Positions 37,015 to 47,905 of a stretch of DNA of 64,000 bases are shown piece after piece. The DNA comes from Dallia pectoralis (taxonomy: Eukaryota; Chordata; Actinopteri; Esociformes; Umbridae): NCBI GenBank assembly GCA_029465975.1, contig CM055748.1:13383753-13447752 (forward strand), given 5' to 3'. The number at the start of each line of letters is the position of its first letter. Position 1 is the stretch's first letter. The notes under the pieces were generated by a model. It was not told where the DNA came from, did not search any database, and saw nothing but the letters and a program-made list of their open reading frames with translations. Position numbers and translations under genes: made by a program.

Positions 37015-37525
37015 CCTTTGCTCACTACTATGTTGAAGCAACTTAGGCAGCAATTACAGCCTCTAGTCTTTTTGAGTGTGATGCTTCCAGCTTGGCACAG
37101 CTATTTTGGGAAGTTTTTCCCATTATTTTTTCTAGGACCTCTCAGGCTCCATCAGGTTGGATGTGGAGCGTCGGTTCAGATCTCTCCAGAAATGTTCAAT
37201 CGGGTTCAAGCCTGGGCTCTGGCTGGGTCACTCAAGGACATTCACAGAGTTGTCCCGAAGCCATTCTTTTGTTATCTTTGCTGTGTGCTTAGGGACATTG
37301 TTCTTTTGGAACAATCTTTCCCTCAATCCTGATTAGTCTTCCAATTAATGTGGCTGAAAAACATCCCAGCAGCATGATGCTGCCACCACCATGACGCTTG
37401 ACATTCTTGTTTCTCATGGTCTGAGGGTCCATCATGTGCCTTTTGCTGAGAAATGGCTTCCGTCTGTCCGTTCTACCATAAAGGCCTGATTGGTGGAGTG
37501 CTGCAGAGATCATTGTCCTTCTGAA
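37015..37525 (-). pseudogene. Tc1-like transposase relic
   Basis: Minus-strand translation gives SALHQSGLYGRTDRRKPFLS, then HMMDPQTMRNK fused directly to VKRHGGGSIMLLGCFSA, then LIRIEGKI. It continues at 37050-37310 with NVPKHTAKITKEWLRDNSVN and PIEHFWRDLNRR. These are the C-terminal DDE parts of a fish Tc1 transposase with an internal deletion, a stop (W to TGA near 37220) and a missing N-terminus. No inverted terminal repeats are recognisable. Confidence 0.88.
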
Positions 37526-37689
37526 AGATTGACATGCAGATGTGGCTGGTGTGAAATGGCTTGCCAGTTAGTGGTAAGTACTTGAGTGGTCAGGACCTTG
37601 AGTTAAATATCTCTCTTACCTCTCATTGGGGTCAAGCTCTAGGATCTCCCTGCAGCATAGGTCTACTGTACTGTGTCTTTTTGTTTACA

Positions 37690-37810
37690 TTCATATTCAG
37701 CATTTCTCATTTCTGAGTTTTTATTACATTATTATTGTGTAAGAATTGGCCAGTACAAATTCCTTGTTAGTTGTAAACTTACTTGGCAATAAAGCTCTTT
37801 CTGATTCTGA
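37690..37810 (+). mobile_element. Retroposon 3' tail
   Basis: Ends with ACTTGGCAATAAAGCTCTTT and CTGATTCTGATTG, the usual 3' tail of teleost L2-like LINEs and their SINEs. No coding part is attached. Confidence 0.6.
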
Positions 37811-37961
37811 TTGATCTGGAGGTATTTTTCCATCATAAAATCCTATAAAATCTCCACTTTTAGCTTTTCAGACCGTCAGCAACCATAATACTTCACAGTA
37901 TTTATTGTAGTTAAGGTCTTTTCCCACATATGAAGGAACTTTTTCCATTGACACGACTTTT

Positions 37962-38205
37962 TCCCCCCATCCCCCTTCACCCCATCAGTTCTACACTCCT
38001 CCCCTCTCTCCGTCCCCTCCCACACCCTCTCTGTCCACCCCAACACCCGCCTCTTTCCCCAACCCCTTCACCCCATCAGCTCTACACTCCTCCCCTCTCT
38101 CCTCTGTCTGCCCCCTCCCACACCCTCTCTGTCCACCCCAACACCCCGCCTCTTTCCCCAACCCATTCACCCCATCAGCTCTACTTTCCCCACACCCTTT
38201 CACAT
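37962..38205. repeat. C-rich tandem repeat of about 97 bp (2.5 copies)
   Basis: A unit containing CACCCCATCAGCTCTACACT and CCCACACCCTCTCTGTCCAC is repeated two and a half times, strand-asymmetric with C on +. Open frames through it (PLSPTPSPHQLY) are repeat artefacts. Confidence 0.85.
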
Positions 38206-38209
38206 CCTG

Positions 38210-39182
38210 TCTTCCTCTGCCCTGTGTCCCCTGTTGCTAGTATGTCCAGAGTTTCCACATGTCTCTGATTTAGTGCGCTAGCAAGATACCACACATGACA
38301 AGCGGTCTGTAATGGTCATTACTCCTGGCTTGACCTGACCACTGACTACGACCCAGATGACACTCTCTTCCTACTTAAACACTCTCTCCCTTTGGGTATA
38401 AACTAGATGAAAAAGAGCCGTAATACCTCTGTTACCTCTTTTCCAAAACATGTATTACCGTAAATAAATACATTAGCTCAAATACTTGTGTGGGTAATAT
38501 CCATAGAATGCAAGGTACTATCAATGCCCTGTTTGTCCACCGGGGGCACCCTCAAGAGCTAAAGAGCCTGACAAAATGACTTATTTATTCTTATTGAAAA
38601 TCAGAAACGACAAAGATTAATTCTGGGGCTAACAGTTATTACATTTTACTACCGAACTCCATTTATATTACTCATCAGTCCATTTATGTTATGATTGTTG
38701 ATAAGAATCGGGGCTCACTGACAGTTGATCCCAAACTCAGAGAAACAGCAACGCTGTAAATTGCAAGGGCCAAAGTACCAACAGCATACATGAAGGGTTT
38801 GCATCAAACTGTCACTCTACGCAGCACTCGTCATAGATTCACAACTCGTGGCAAAGATATTTATTTTTATTTAAATTCTCTTGGTTTGGTAATGTAATAT
38901 TTTTTAGTTGTCAAACAATCATCTTAGCAGCCATATTTACAGTTATTTTGCAGAAATTATTTGAATCTTCAAATTGTTCATACATGGAACAGTAGATAGT
39001 CTAAAATACATTTATCAGTGATACACATGCTATACAGGTTGTTATGTCCCGAAGTTTTTACGAACCACACATTATAACCATAGTATTTTGTTTAAAAAAT
39101 AATACTGTTTATTAGCCTTGTTTTTAGACTACTTCTCATAAATCTTAATTTCCCTACATGAAAGATTATTGTCCTTACAAGT
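38210..39182. other. Unassigned AT-rich sequence, may include the Gypsy 3' LTR
   Basis: No coding signal. It lies just downstream (minus strand) of the Gypsy pol end and a purine-rich AAAGGAGGG at about 39197-39206 that could be the polypurine tract. An LTR is therefore expected here, but I cannot define its ends. Confidence 0.3.
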
Positions 39183-39636
39183 TCATATGCCTAGCAGCCC
39201 TCCTTTATCTGGTAGGATAACTTGGTTTTCAATAACACCATTCTCGTGTTCTGCTGTTGATTCTGATGTTGGAAGTTGAGTTGTCTGTATCGATGTCTCG
39301 TCACACATTTGTTTGGAGTTGGTCACGTCTGGGTCCTGAGGAGGTGCCTGTGAGTGTCGAGGAGGTGGTGAGTGCTCGGACTGATTTTCCCCCAGTAACA
39401 GGTCTTGCCCACTCACAATGGTTGGTTCTGTTGGTGCCACTTTACTCGATAATAACTGATCTGCATGCCTTTTTCCAGATTACATCCTCCGTAATCTGAA
39501 CTGTATAGGACACCGGACCGGACTGGGCAATGACCTTGGCGGGAACCCACTTTGGTCCATTTAGGTCGTTTCTAGCCAAGACAGTCTCGCCCGGGTTAAA
39601 CTCCCTACCTTTCGCCTTGAATCCCCGTCGCTCGAC
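39183..39636 (-). pseudogene. Gypsy pol tail after integrase
   Basis: A proline- and serine-rich open frame of 85 codons (MAPTEPTIVSGQDLL onward) follows the integrase, with sequence between carrying a chromodomain-position segment that I cannot read in one frame (about 39480-39640). It ends next to the possible polypurine tract. Confidence 0.55.
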
Positions 39637-40793
39637 TTATCTCTCCTGTTGACGTTGTACAATCTCCTTCGTGGTCGGAGGTCTGAGTAAGTCAAAACTT
39701 GTGCGTAGTTCTCTTTTTATGAGAAGTGAAGCAAGTGAAGCCTTGGTGGTTGCATGTGGCGTATTTCTGTAGGATAACAGGAAACTGTGTAAGCGTTGGT
39801 GGAGCGTCCCTTGACCTTGAGATGCCTTCAAAGCGTGTTTCATGGTCTGTACAAATCTCTCCGCCAACCCGTTGGTAGATGGGTGGTAGGGAGCTGACCT
39901 GATGTGCTGTACTCCATTTACCTGTAGGAACGTGGTCACACTAGCTGTGGCCCATTGTCACTCACAAGTTGAAGCGGTGATCCGAACCGACTGAACACCT
40001 CTCCTAGTTTCTCAATGGTCTTTCCTGCTGTAGTAGACTTCATGATGGCTACTTCTGGCCACTTGCTATGAGCATCCACCATCACAAGGAACATTCTGTC
40101 TTCAAAAGGGCCTACAAAATCAACATGTATGCGCTGCCACGCCTCCTCTGGCCAATCCCAGGGATGAAGAGGTGCAAGTTGCAGTATGTTCCTAACCTTC
40201 TGACATGAGACACATGTTTTTGCCTTTTCCTCAATGTGTCCATCCAACCCAGGCCACCAGAAGTAACTCCTCGCGATTTCCTTAATGCAAACTATTCCAC
40301 AGTGGCCTGAGTGTAGTTGCTGCAACACTGATTTCCTCAGTGCGGGTGGAATTATTACTCTCTTCCCCCACAGCAGACAACCGGAATGTACTGACAACTC
40401 TGTTCTCTTTGAAAGGTAATGTTTCAGATCTGGCGCATCTCCTGCACATTTACCCTTGACGATAATGTCTATCACCTCTGACAACACTGAGTCGTGTCTT
40501 GTCGCTCTAGGAACTTGTTTGGTAGTGACTGGGGCATCTTCCACTTGCTTAAAATGAAAGATGTCCACTTCACGCGACTCTGGCTTGGTAACAGGTAGTG
40601 ATAACCTGGAAAGTCCATCTGCGTCGCAATGTTGTTCAGACTTTCGATGCTCAATATCATAGGTGGGTGCTGACAGTAACAAAGCCCACCTTTGCATTCT
40701 GCTTGCAGCAAGCAATGGAATTTCAGCATAAGGACCGAAAATGTTTGTCAGTGGTCGATGATCTGTGAGAAGGGTGAACTTCCTGCCGTACAA
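39637..40793 (-). pseudogene. Gypsy RNase H end and integrase
   Basis: Starts with the RNase H end (YGRKFTLLTDHRPL) and connection, then an H2C2 zinc-binding domain (LHSGHCG ... CVSCQKVR). The integrase core follows: IHVDFVGPFEDR (first Asp), LVSDNGPQ (second Asp) and STNGLAERFVQTMKHAL (Glu), so all three catalytic residues are visible. A 2-bp insertion (GTGTG at about 39936) shifts frame between the second and third catalytic blocks. Confidence 0.92.
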
Positions 40794-40841
40794 ATATTGG
40801 TGAAACCTCCGTACTCCAAAAACGATGCTTAGCGCTTCTCG

Positions 40842-41181
40842 CTATATCTGCGCATAGTTACATTCCGCTTTGTTTAATGTCCTTGATGCGAAAGCAATTG
40901 TTTTTTCCTCCCCGTTAGGCATGATGTGTGACACTACTGCTCCCACACCATAAGGACTAGCATCACAAGCAAGTTGAATGGGCAATGCTGGATCAAAGTG
41001 TGTCAGTGCTTCTGGTTTCAGGAGTGCTTCCTTTGTTTTCACAAATGCTTCTTCCCATTGTCCTGTCTATTTGCCCCGACAAAGCAATTGATGTTACAGT
41101 TTCAGCTTTGTTGCTAAGCTCGGAATTAAATGGCTGTAGTCATTTAGTAACCCCAGGAAAGAACGTAGTTGGCTCACGTTC
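40842..41181 (-). pseudogene. Gypsy RNase H start
   Basis: Reads KTKEALLKPEALTHFDPALP, IQLACDASPYGVGAVVSHIM and TIAFASRTLNKAECNYAQI, with the CDAS and TLNKAE/NYAQI motifs of Gypsy RNase H. An in-frame TAG follows AQI. Upstream (41050-41180) is SQLRSFLGLLNDYS, the RT-RNase H tether, in a broken frame. Confidence 0.9.
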
Positions 41182-41189
41182 TGCGGAAC

Positions 41190-41820
41190 TAGAGTTGGGT
41201 ATTGGTTGGGTTTTATCCGATACCAGTACCTACTCTGTATTTTTTAAACGGTTCCGGTGCTTAAACGGTTCTTGAACCGGTAATTAAGAAAACAAAACCG
41301 CACACACTTAACAATACCAACACCAACAACACCAAAACAATACCATTTTATTTACAGGGCCAAACTGAACACAATATTAACTTAAATCTTTAAACAATAT
41401 AAATACAGGTAACATATGGTAATCGTCTCGTAGGTTGTCAAACACGGTGCATTGTTCGGCTTTTAAGTACACTCCATGTCTCGTCAGATGTTTAATACAA
41501 TTTGAAGTGTTGCCTACCTTGCATGATATTACTTTAAGGCGTTTGTTGCATGTCGCAGAGTCTCCATCCTCACTCGTGAAATGCAGCCAAACCTTGGAGC
41601 GTTTACGGCATCTTCATTAATCCTCTCGCTATCAGTTCAACAAGTGTGCCGAGTTAGCGGCACTGACGTCACGTAAGTTGACGCCGGAACACCAGGGGGC
41701 GGTAAAAAAAAGTCAGGCACCGAAATCAGGCACTGAAATTTTCGTTCTTATTCGATCTCGTTACTACCGTTTACGTCGGAACCGGTTCCCTATTGGCACC
41801 GAGTTTCGTACCCAACCCTA
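41190..41820. mobile_element. hAT-type MITE (631 bp) with perfect 8-bp target duplication
   Basis: The ends are TAGAGTTGGGTA and, inverted, TAGGGTTGGGTA, flanked on both sides by TGCGGAAC (41182-41189 and 41821-41828). The interior holds subterminal ATACCAGTACC, CGGTTCCGG and GAACCGGTT blocks and no transposase. Removing it and one target copy restores the Gypsy reading DPPVPQNVSQLRSFLGLL. Eight-bp duplications are diagnostic of hAT. Confidence 0.93.
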
Positions 41821-41828
41821 TGCGGAAC

Positions 41829-42640
41829 TGGAGGATCCAAGATAGCCTTGACCTTGGATGGAGCCTTGTGAAGGCCTTGAGCATCGATGACATAGCCCAG
41901 ATATTCCATCGATGATTGGAAAAAGGCACATTTGTCTTTACGAACCCGCAGTCCATAGTCTCTCAACCTCTGTAAGGTTGCATCCAGGTTCCGGAGATCT
42001 TCGTCTTTCCCTGTAACCAGTATGTCATCCAGATAGCATAGGACCCCTGACACTCCACTCAAGATCTGGTCCATCGCTCGTTGGAATAACGCTGGTGCAC
42101 TTGTCATCCCAAATGGTAGACGGCAGTACCTAAAAAGCCCTTTGTGTGTTACAATGGTCAGCAGCTCCTTTGACTTTTCGTCCACATGCATCTGTAAGTA
42201 GGCTTGACAGAGGTCAATTTTGCAAACTTTTGGCCCCCGGCTAAACTTGCAAAAAGATCCTCAATGTGTGGTAGCGGGTACTGTTCAACAAATAACACTG
42301 GATTTAGTGTCACCTTAAAATCTCCACATCCTTCTTAAGAACCTGAACAATGGGTGTCGCCCATTCGCTTACGGTAACTGGCTCCAGTACCTTATTGTTG
42401 ACTAGGGCATCCAAGTCAGCCTCCACCTTTGGTCTGATAGCATATGGTACCGGTCTTGCTTTCATGAGCTTGGGCTTACTGTCTGGTTTGATGTTCAGTT
42501 TTACTGTAATGTTTTTCATGTTCCCCAGCTCACCATTAAACACCTCTCCATGCTTCTCCAACAGGGCAGGCAGGCCTGTATCTCCATGTTTCATTGTGCG
42601 CACTGATGGCCAGTCGAGGTTGATTTTCTCCAGCCACAAA
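41829..42640 (-). pseudogene. Gypsy reverse transcriptase
   Basis: Motifs in order: MKARPVPYAIRPKVEADL, EPVTVSEWATPIVQVLKKD, VTLNPVLFVEQYPLPHIEDL, LPFGMTSAPALFQRAMDQIL, and the catalytic box CYLDDILVTG (YLDD at 42024-42035). Then EYLGYVIDAQGLHKAPSKV. At least two frameshifts lie between 42190 and 42340. Confidence 0.93.
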
Positions 42641-43185
42641 CGTTGGGTAGTTTCCTTTCACCACATAAAGTGGAAGCTTTTCAGTCTGTCCATTTAACTG
42701 TACTGTCATGGTGGTGATGCCTCTCACTGCAACGGATTCACCTGTATAAGTCTTTAGTACAATGTGTCCTGGCTTAAGTGTGAGGTGTTTCAATGTCTTT
42801 TTGTAGATTGATTCGGACACAATGGAAACAGCTGCCCCTGTATCGATCTCCATACGGACCGGCTGTCCCTCGAGTAGAGGAGAGACATAGTAACCCTGTG
42901 TTCCACCTGCAACTGTCAGTATTTTCAATATGACTTCCTCTTCTGATGAGTCACTTACTTCTGTGCTCTCCTGTTCAACAGCATACACGTATTTCTTCTT
43001 CTTTTTCTGCGAGGTATCTTTCTGGTTTACCGTCTTTGACAGTTTCTCTGAGCTCTTTTTATTTCTGCAGGCCCGTTCGATGTGGCCCTTAACACATCCT
43101 CTGCAATCCATTTCTTTACACCAACAGGTAGCTGCCTGGTGTCCCATTTTGCCACAGCGAAAGCATGTATTCTGATTTCCCTGTC
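42641..43185 (-). pseudogene. Gypsy zinc knuckle and aspartic protease
   Basis: The nucleic-acid binding knuckle is CFRCGKMGHQAATC (C-x2-C-x4-H-x4-C) at about 43130-43170, followed by a second Cys-rich stretch (CRGCVKGHIERAC). The retroviral-type protease is at about 42830-42870, with MEIDTGAAVSIVSES (active site DTGA). The frame is open from 43147 to 42536. Confidence 0.92.
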
Positions 43186-43189
43186 TCTG

Positions 43190-43568
43190 GTTATTTCACG
43201 AGTTCACACTTACAAATGATCAGAGAGTAAAAGGTTATGCGTATTTGGCGTGCTGTCCGGGGGGGAGGGCTTCGAGCTCGAAAATTGGGCCCGAACCCAG
43301 AGTACCCCCCGTCTCTCTGTTTAGGAAAACAGGCAAGTGTGAGGAGAAGGGGTGGTGGAGGGATGCTGAAAACCGTCGAGGACTGTAGGTGAGTCGACGG
43401 TGTATTTATATAGGCTGCACTCCTGCTGGTTCAGTGGACCTGTTGGTTACTGATTGCTGACAGCTGGTTGGAATGATTTGATTGTTGATCATTAGAACGT
43501 GCTCCTCCCGAACCTTGTTAATAAAACATCATGTGTTGACACTTTGTGTAGCTTCCCTGTGAAACTCA
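43190..43568 (-). mobile_element. Unidentified insertion splitting gag
   Basis: A block of about 380 bp with no gag coding lies between AAKEA (43573) and NQRQGNQNTCF (43185). On the minus strand it has a TATATAAATA box at about 43405-43414, and a G-rich tract on + (43259-43269). This is promoter-like organisation such as an LTR would have. I could not find clean terminal repeats or a target duplication, so its class is open. Confidence 0.45.
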
Positions 43569-43572
43569 ACTG

Positions 43573-44081
43573 TTAAGCCTCTTTAGCAGCTAGTTCCATG
43601 GATATGCTAATTTCCATTGCCTTTGTTAATGTGAGCTTACTTTCAGTTAACAATCTCTTTTGTATAGCCTCACTACTTAACCCACAAACTAGTCGATCTC
43701 TAATGGTGTCCTGTAACACCTCATTAAACTCACAGTGTTCTGATAACTTCGTCAAAACAAATGTTGCAACTGATTCCCCCTCTTCCTGGTTTCTTCTGTG
43801 AAATCTAAACCTTTCAGCAATAACTAATGGTTTTGGGGAAAAGTGTCCTTTTAGTATGTCCACTATGACCTTAAATGTCATATTACCCGGACTCTCTGGA
43901 TGTACCAGGCTACGCAATAAATCAAACGTCTTCGGTCCAATTACAGTCAAAAAGGTAGGTACAATCTTAGGAACCGCAATACCATTTGCAAGAACAAATT
44001 AGCCAAACCTTTCTGTATATGAGCTCCACTGCTCAATATTTTCATCATAATCTCCGATATTTCCCACCAGTCCTGACATTT
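43573..44081 (-). pseudogene. Gypsy gag
   Basis: Starts at ATG 44081 with MSGLVGNIGDYDENIEQWSS, a typical fish Gypsy Gag start. An early TAA follows RFG, and then a frame runs TVIGPKTFDLLRSLVHPE, HFSPKPLVIAERFRFHRR, RDRLVCGLSSEAIQKRLLTE and ending ELAAKEA. Confidence 0.9.
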
Positions 44082-44439
44082 TCCTATTTATTCATTGACT
44101 TCAGTCTTGGTCGTGTTGTAGCGTTTCCTCCCTACTCCTAACTACGGCAAGTAGGAAGGTATAAAGTATACCCTAATATATAACACAGGTGAAATAATTA
44201 AATCTGTTGCCACCATGTTTGATGAGCTTGATGGGCCATGTTGGATTTGTGTCAAACATAAATTGTGGAATAAAAGTTAAAAGAGTGTTCTATGGGTTCC
44301 CCCATTTCCTGCTAGATATTCCTGCAGCTCCATAAGTTTGCCACTTAGCCTCACTAATGACCTTTCTTCTTGTCCTGTCATTTGTTTTGGAGATCTTTCC
44401 ATTGTCCTTGATGTGTCATATTGCCTTCACGACTTAATG

Positions 44440-45805
44440 ATGGTTTTCACTGGCATTAATGAAGGTCGTCACTGGCATTAATCACTGGCATTAATGACGG
44501 TCTTCACTGGCATTAATGACGGTCTTCACTGGCATTAATGACGGTCTTCACTGGCATTTATGACGGTCTTCACTGGCATTATTGACGGTCTTCACTGGCA
44601 TTGATGATGGTCTTCACTGGCATTATTGACGGTCTTCACTGGCATTAATGACGGTCTTCACTGGCATTATTGACGGTCTTCACTGGCATTGATGATGGTC
44701 TTCACTAGTATTAATGATGGTCTTCACTGGCATTTATGACGGTCTTCACTGGCATTATTGACGGTCTTCACTGGCATTGATGATGGTCTTCACTGGCATT
44801 ATTGATGGTCTTCACTGGCATTAATGACGGTCTTCACTGGCATTATTGACGGTCTTCACTGGCATTGATGATGGTCTTCACTAGTATTAATGATGGTCTT
44901 CACTGGCATTATTGATGGTCTTCACTGGCATTAATGATGGTCTTCACTGCATTATTGATGGTCTTCACTGGCATTAATGATGGTCTTCACTGCATTATTG
45001 ATGGTCTTCACTGGCATTAATGATGGTCTTCACTGGCATTAATGATGGTCTTCACTGCATTATTGATGGTCTTCACTGCATTATTGATGGTCTTCACTGC
45101 ATTAATGATGGTCTTCACTGGCATTATTGATAGTCTTTACTGCATTATTGATGGTCTTCACTGCATTAATGATGGTCTTCACTGGCATTATTGATAGTCT
45201 TCACTGCATTATTGATGGTCTTCACTGCATTATTGATGGTCTTCACTGCATTAATGATGGTCTTCACTGGCATTATTGATAGTCTTCACTGCATTAATGA
45301 TGGTCTTCACTGGCATTATTGATGGTCTTCACTGCATTATTGATGGTCTTCACTGCATTATTGATAGTCTTCACTGCATTATTGATGGTCTTCACTGCAT
45401 TAATGATGGTCTTCACTGCATTATTGATAGTCTTTACTGCATTATTGATGGTCTTCACTGCATTAATGATGGTCTTCACTGCATTATTGATGGTCTTCAC
45501 TGCATTAATGATGGTCTTCACTGGCATTATTGATAGTCTTTACTGCATTATTGATGGTCTTCACTGCATTATTGATAGTCTTCACTGCATTATTGATGGT
45601 CTTCACTGCATTATTGATAGTCTTCACTGCATTATTGATAGTCTTCACTGCATTATTGATGGTCTTCACTGCATTAATGATGGTCTTCACTGGCATTATT
45701 GATAGTCTTTACTGCATTATTGATGGTCTTCACTGCATTAATGATGGTCTTCACTGCATTAATGATGGTCTTCACTGCATTATTGATAGTCTTCACTGAA
45801 AATAT
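44440..45805. repeat. 21/22-bp tandem array (about 63 copies)
   Basis: Units alternate between CATTATTGATGGTCTTCACTG and a longer GGCATT form, with AATGA/ATTGA and GACGG/GATGG variants. In the first part the longer CTGGCATTAATGACGGTCTT type predominates and later the 21-bp type, so the array has diverged regionally. False open frames run along both strands because 21 is a multiple of three. Confidence 0.96.
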
Positions 45806-46440
45806 TGATGGTCATCCATAGAAATCATGTCCCTGGCTCCGCAAGCATTTAAAGTTTATACCTGCAGGTTATAAATTACAAATAGAAAAATGTCAGGCCG
45901 ATATCAGATAATTTACGTCCATCCCATATTAGATGTAGATTTTCTGTTTGCATAACAACCTGGCAGCATGTGACAGATTCAAGCACTGACACATCCCAAT
46001 TGTTGGCTTAGTCACGGTCCATCATCCTCCTGTGTATCAGAGATCTATGTGAATAGGCTCCCATTTGGGACATGAATGCATGGATGTCATTGACATATAC
46101 AGTATCTCCTGAGGCATTGTCTTCTCTCAATGAGCAGGTACTGGGGAATGTATAATTATTTCCAAATAAAAAACTGTTTTTATAGCGGTTGTTAAAATAC
46201 TTTTGCGATACAAGGCATGTGTGTTTGGTACTTTATGGGTAGATATCAGCTGTCAAAAACAACGATGTTTTCAGGACCGAACTGGTCATTTGGATTCATA
46301 CAGCACACGCACAAATTATTAATCAGCTCTAGGCCTTTGTAAAGAGCTGCATTTCTGAACCTGTTCAAATTTAATGATGACAGTCTGTGTTTTAGTCAGG
46401 CAGATGTCATATTTTGTTTTTATTGAAAACTGGCATTCAT
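45806..46440. other. Unassigned intergenic sequence
   Basis: No element or gene recognised. Confidence 0.4.
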
Positions 46441-46442
46441 TA

Positions 46443-46730
46443 GATGCACATTACTGTGCAAAAGCCTTAGGCCACTGAGAAAATACTAGAGCTATTTATT
46501 TGAGCTGTTAGAAACACTAACTAATACAATGAATAGTAGGAAGATGTTGTCCAAAAAATCATTAAAGTCTCATAAGTCTTATAATGAAACTATTAAAAGC
46601 CATCTCACAAGATATCACCTACTAAGAAAGTTTTGTCAATTTCTCATGCTGAATTTCTGCGCCTTGATTTTACAGGAAAATATGAAGATGTAAAGGAAAT
46701 AATTCATGCTTGGGGAGATATTTCAAGTTT
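46443..46730 (+). repeat. Dispersed repeat, copy 1
   Basis: The sequence from TACTGTGCAAAAGCCTTAGG through CACTGAGAAAATACTAGAGC to TTCTCATGCTGAATTTCTGC recurs, diverged, at 49236-49760. It looks like an old DNA-transposon family. A zinc-finger coding relic follows it here. Confidence 0.6.
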
Positions 46731-46833
46731 TGCTGCGTGACGTTGTGTCATGACAACGTTTGAGCGTTTGAGGTGATCCGTGGGGTAATCAGAGCACATT
46801 TCAAAACAGGTGCATTCATTTGGATGTGTGAGG

Positions 46834-47010
46834 ATGTCAGTTTCAAGAAAAAGAAAAGTTGACCAAAAATGTTTTTTTTAAGATAATTGTACAGAGATGA
46901 ATGCGTTTATTTTGCCCCAATCCAGCACAAAGCCGTTCTGTTTGATTTGTAACGAGAGAGTTGGAGTTGTAAAGAGTGGTAATGTCAAACGGCACTAACA
47001 AAACACACAG
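46834..47010 (+). pseudogene. Zinc-finger (GTF2IRD2/ZBED-like hAT) transposase N-terminus relic
   Basis: From the ATG at 46834 the frame reads MSVSRKRKVDQKCFF then stop. In the continuing text it reads TEMNAFILPQSSTKPFCLIC, then NERVGVVKSGNVKRH. The CLIC...NxKRH finger preceded by SxKRKVD is the start of hAT-derived GTF2IRD2-like proteins. It is stopped twice and truncated. Confidence 0.7.
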
Positions 47011-47179
47011 ATTTTGAATGACCTCTTTTTTTGTTTTGTTCATAAATGCTGACACTTAAATAATTGTTTTGACACTTTTGCACCTGATATAAATGTATTT
47101 GGAATGCAAAAGGCACTTTATTTTTTCAATGAATGTGTGTTGATTTTTTATGCATGTTTATTAAAAACAAGTTGTGTAA

Positions 47180-47635
47180 CAACCAGTGGCCTATCGTATT
47201 CAATTTAAAATCCTCCTGCTCACTATTAAATCTCTACACAGTTTAGCTCCCCCCTATCTTAGCAACCTGATCCATCCCTACAAACCGACACGCTCACTAA
47301 GATCCTCTGACTCTAGCCTTCTTGTAGTCCCTAAGCACCGGCTAGCTTCCATGGGGGCTAGATCGTTCAGTGTTGTTGCACCAAAACTGTGGAACTCTCT
47401 CCCTCAATCACTCCGCTATGTCTGTACTCTATCTGAATTCAAATCCTTACTCAAAACCCACTTATTCTCTAAGTGTTATTTGTAAGTTTGTATTAAACTG
47501 TTGTTGTCCTTCTGTGTATTTTTGGTGGTAATGTTTGTTATTATTGCTTACTGTTTTATGTCCTGAATTGTAAAGCGTCCTTGAGCCCTGGAAAGGCGCT
47601 ATATAAATAAAACGTATTATTATTATTATTAACCA
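47180..47635 (+). mobile_element. LINE 3' end: ORF2 C-terminus and tail
   Basis: Open frame 47186-47485 reads YRIQFKILLLTIKSLHSLAP, PYLSNLIHPYKPTRSLRSSD, then ARSFSVVAPKLWNSLPQSLR and FKSLLKTHLF, the C-terminal end of a fish CR1/L2-type ORF2. It is followed by a 3' untranslated region and GCGCTATATAAATAAAACG plus (ATT)n tail at 47600-47632. The copy is 5'-truncated but its remaining frame is intact, so it is fairly young. Confidence 0.88.
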
Positions 47636-47689
47636 ATTGTTACAGACATTTGACATTGATGAAAAATCTGATTTGGACCTTTGAATGTA

Positions 47690-47905
47690 GATGTAGGAAG
47701 TGAAGTTAAGGTTTATTATGTCCTGCACCTTTAAATAAGTTAATACCGCGAGAACGGGGTCCCGCGAGGAGAATCGGAGAGGGTGAGAGTGGAGAGGCAC
47801 CTTGTAATCGTCTGCGGTCAGTTTATAACGTTGATCTTGTTCAATAAACGAGTGTTATAATCACGGAGCTCCTTGTCGGTGTTCTCCCTAATGTGGTAAC
47901 CACGG
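47690..47905 (+). mobile_element. Possible solo LTR
   Basis: TGTCCTGCACC, a GC-rich block (ACCGCGAGAACGGGGTCCCG), CAATAAACGAGTGTTATAAT as a polyadenylation-like site and a following TGGTAACCACGG resemble the U3-R-U5 and primer-site layout of an LTR. No target duplication was identified. Confidence 0.35.

Larger units (their letters stand above)
39183..44210 (-). mobile_element. Ty3/Gypsy LTR retrotransposon, degenerate, with nested insertions
   Basis: Minus-strand order is gag (44081 to 43573), zinc knuckle, protease, reverse transcriptase, RNase H and integrase (ending near 39640), the Ty3/Gypsy order with integrase last. Stops and small frameshifts occur in every domain. A 631-bp hAT-type MITE sits in pol and an unidentified block of about 380 bp splits gag. 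LTR ends were not defined. Presence of all domains suggests a once autonomous copy. Confidence 0.93.

Noticed and set aside
45276..45799. Frames such as IIDGLHC and NAVKTIN repeats
   Set aside because: Translations of the 21-bp array on both strands.
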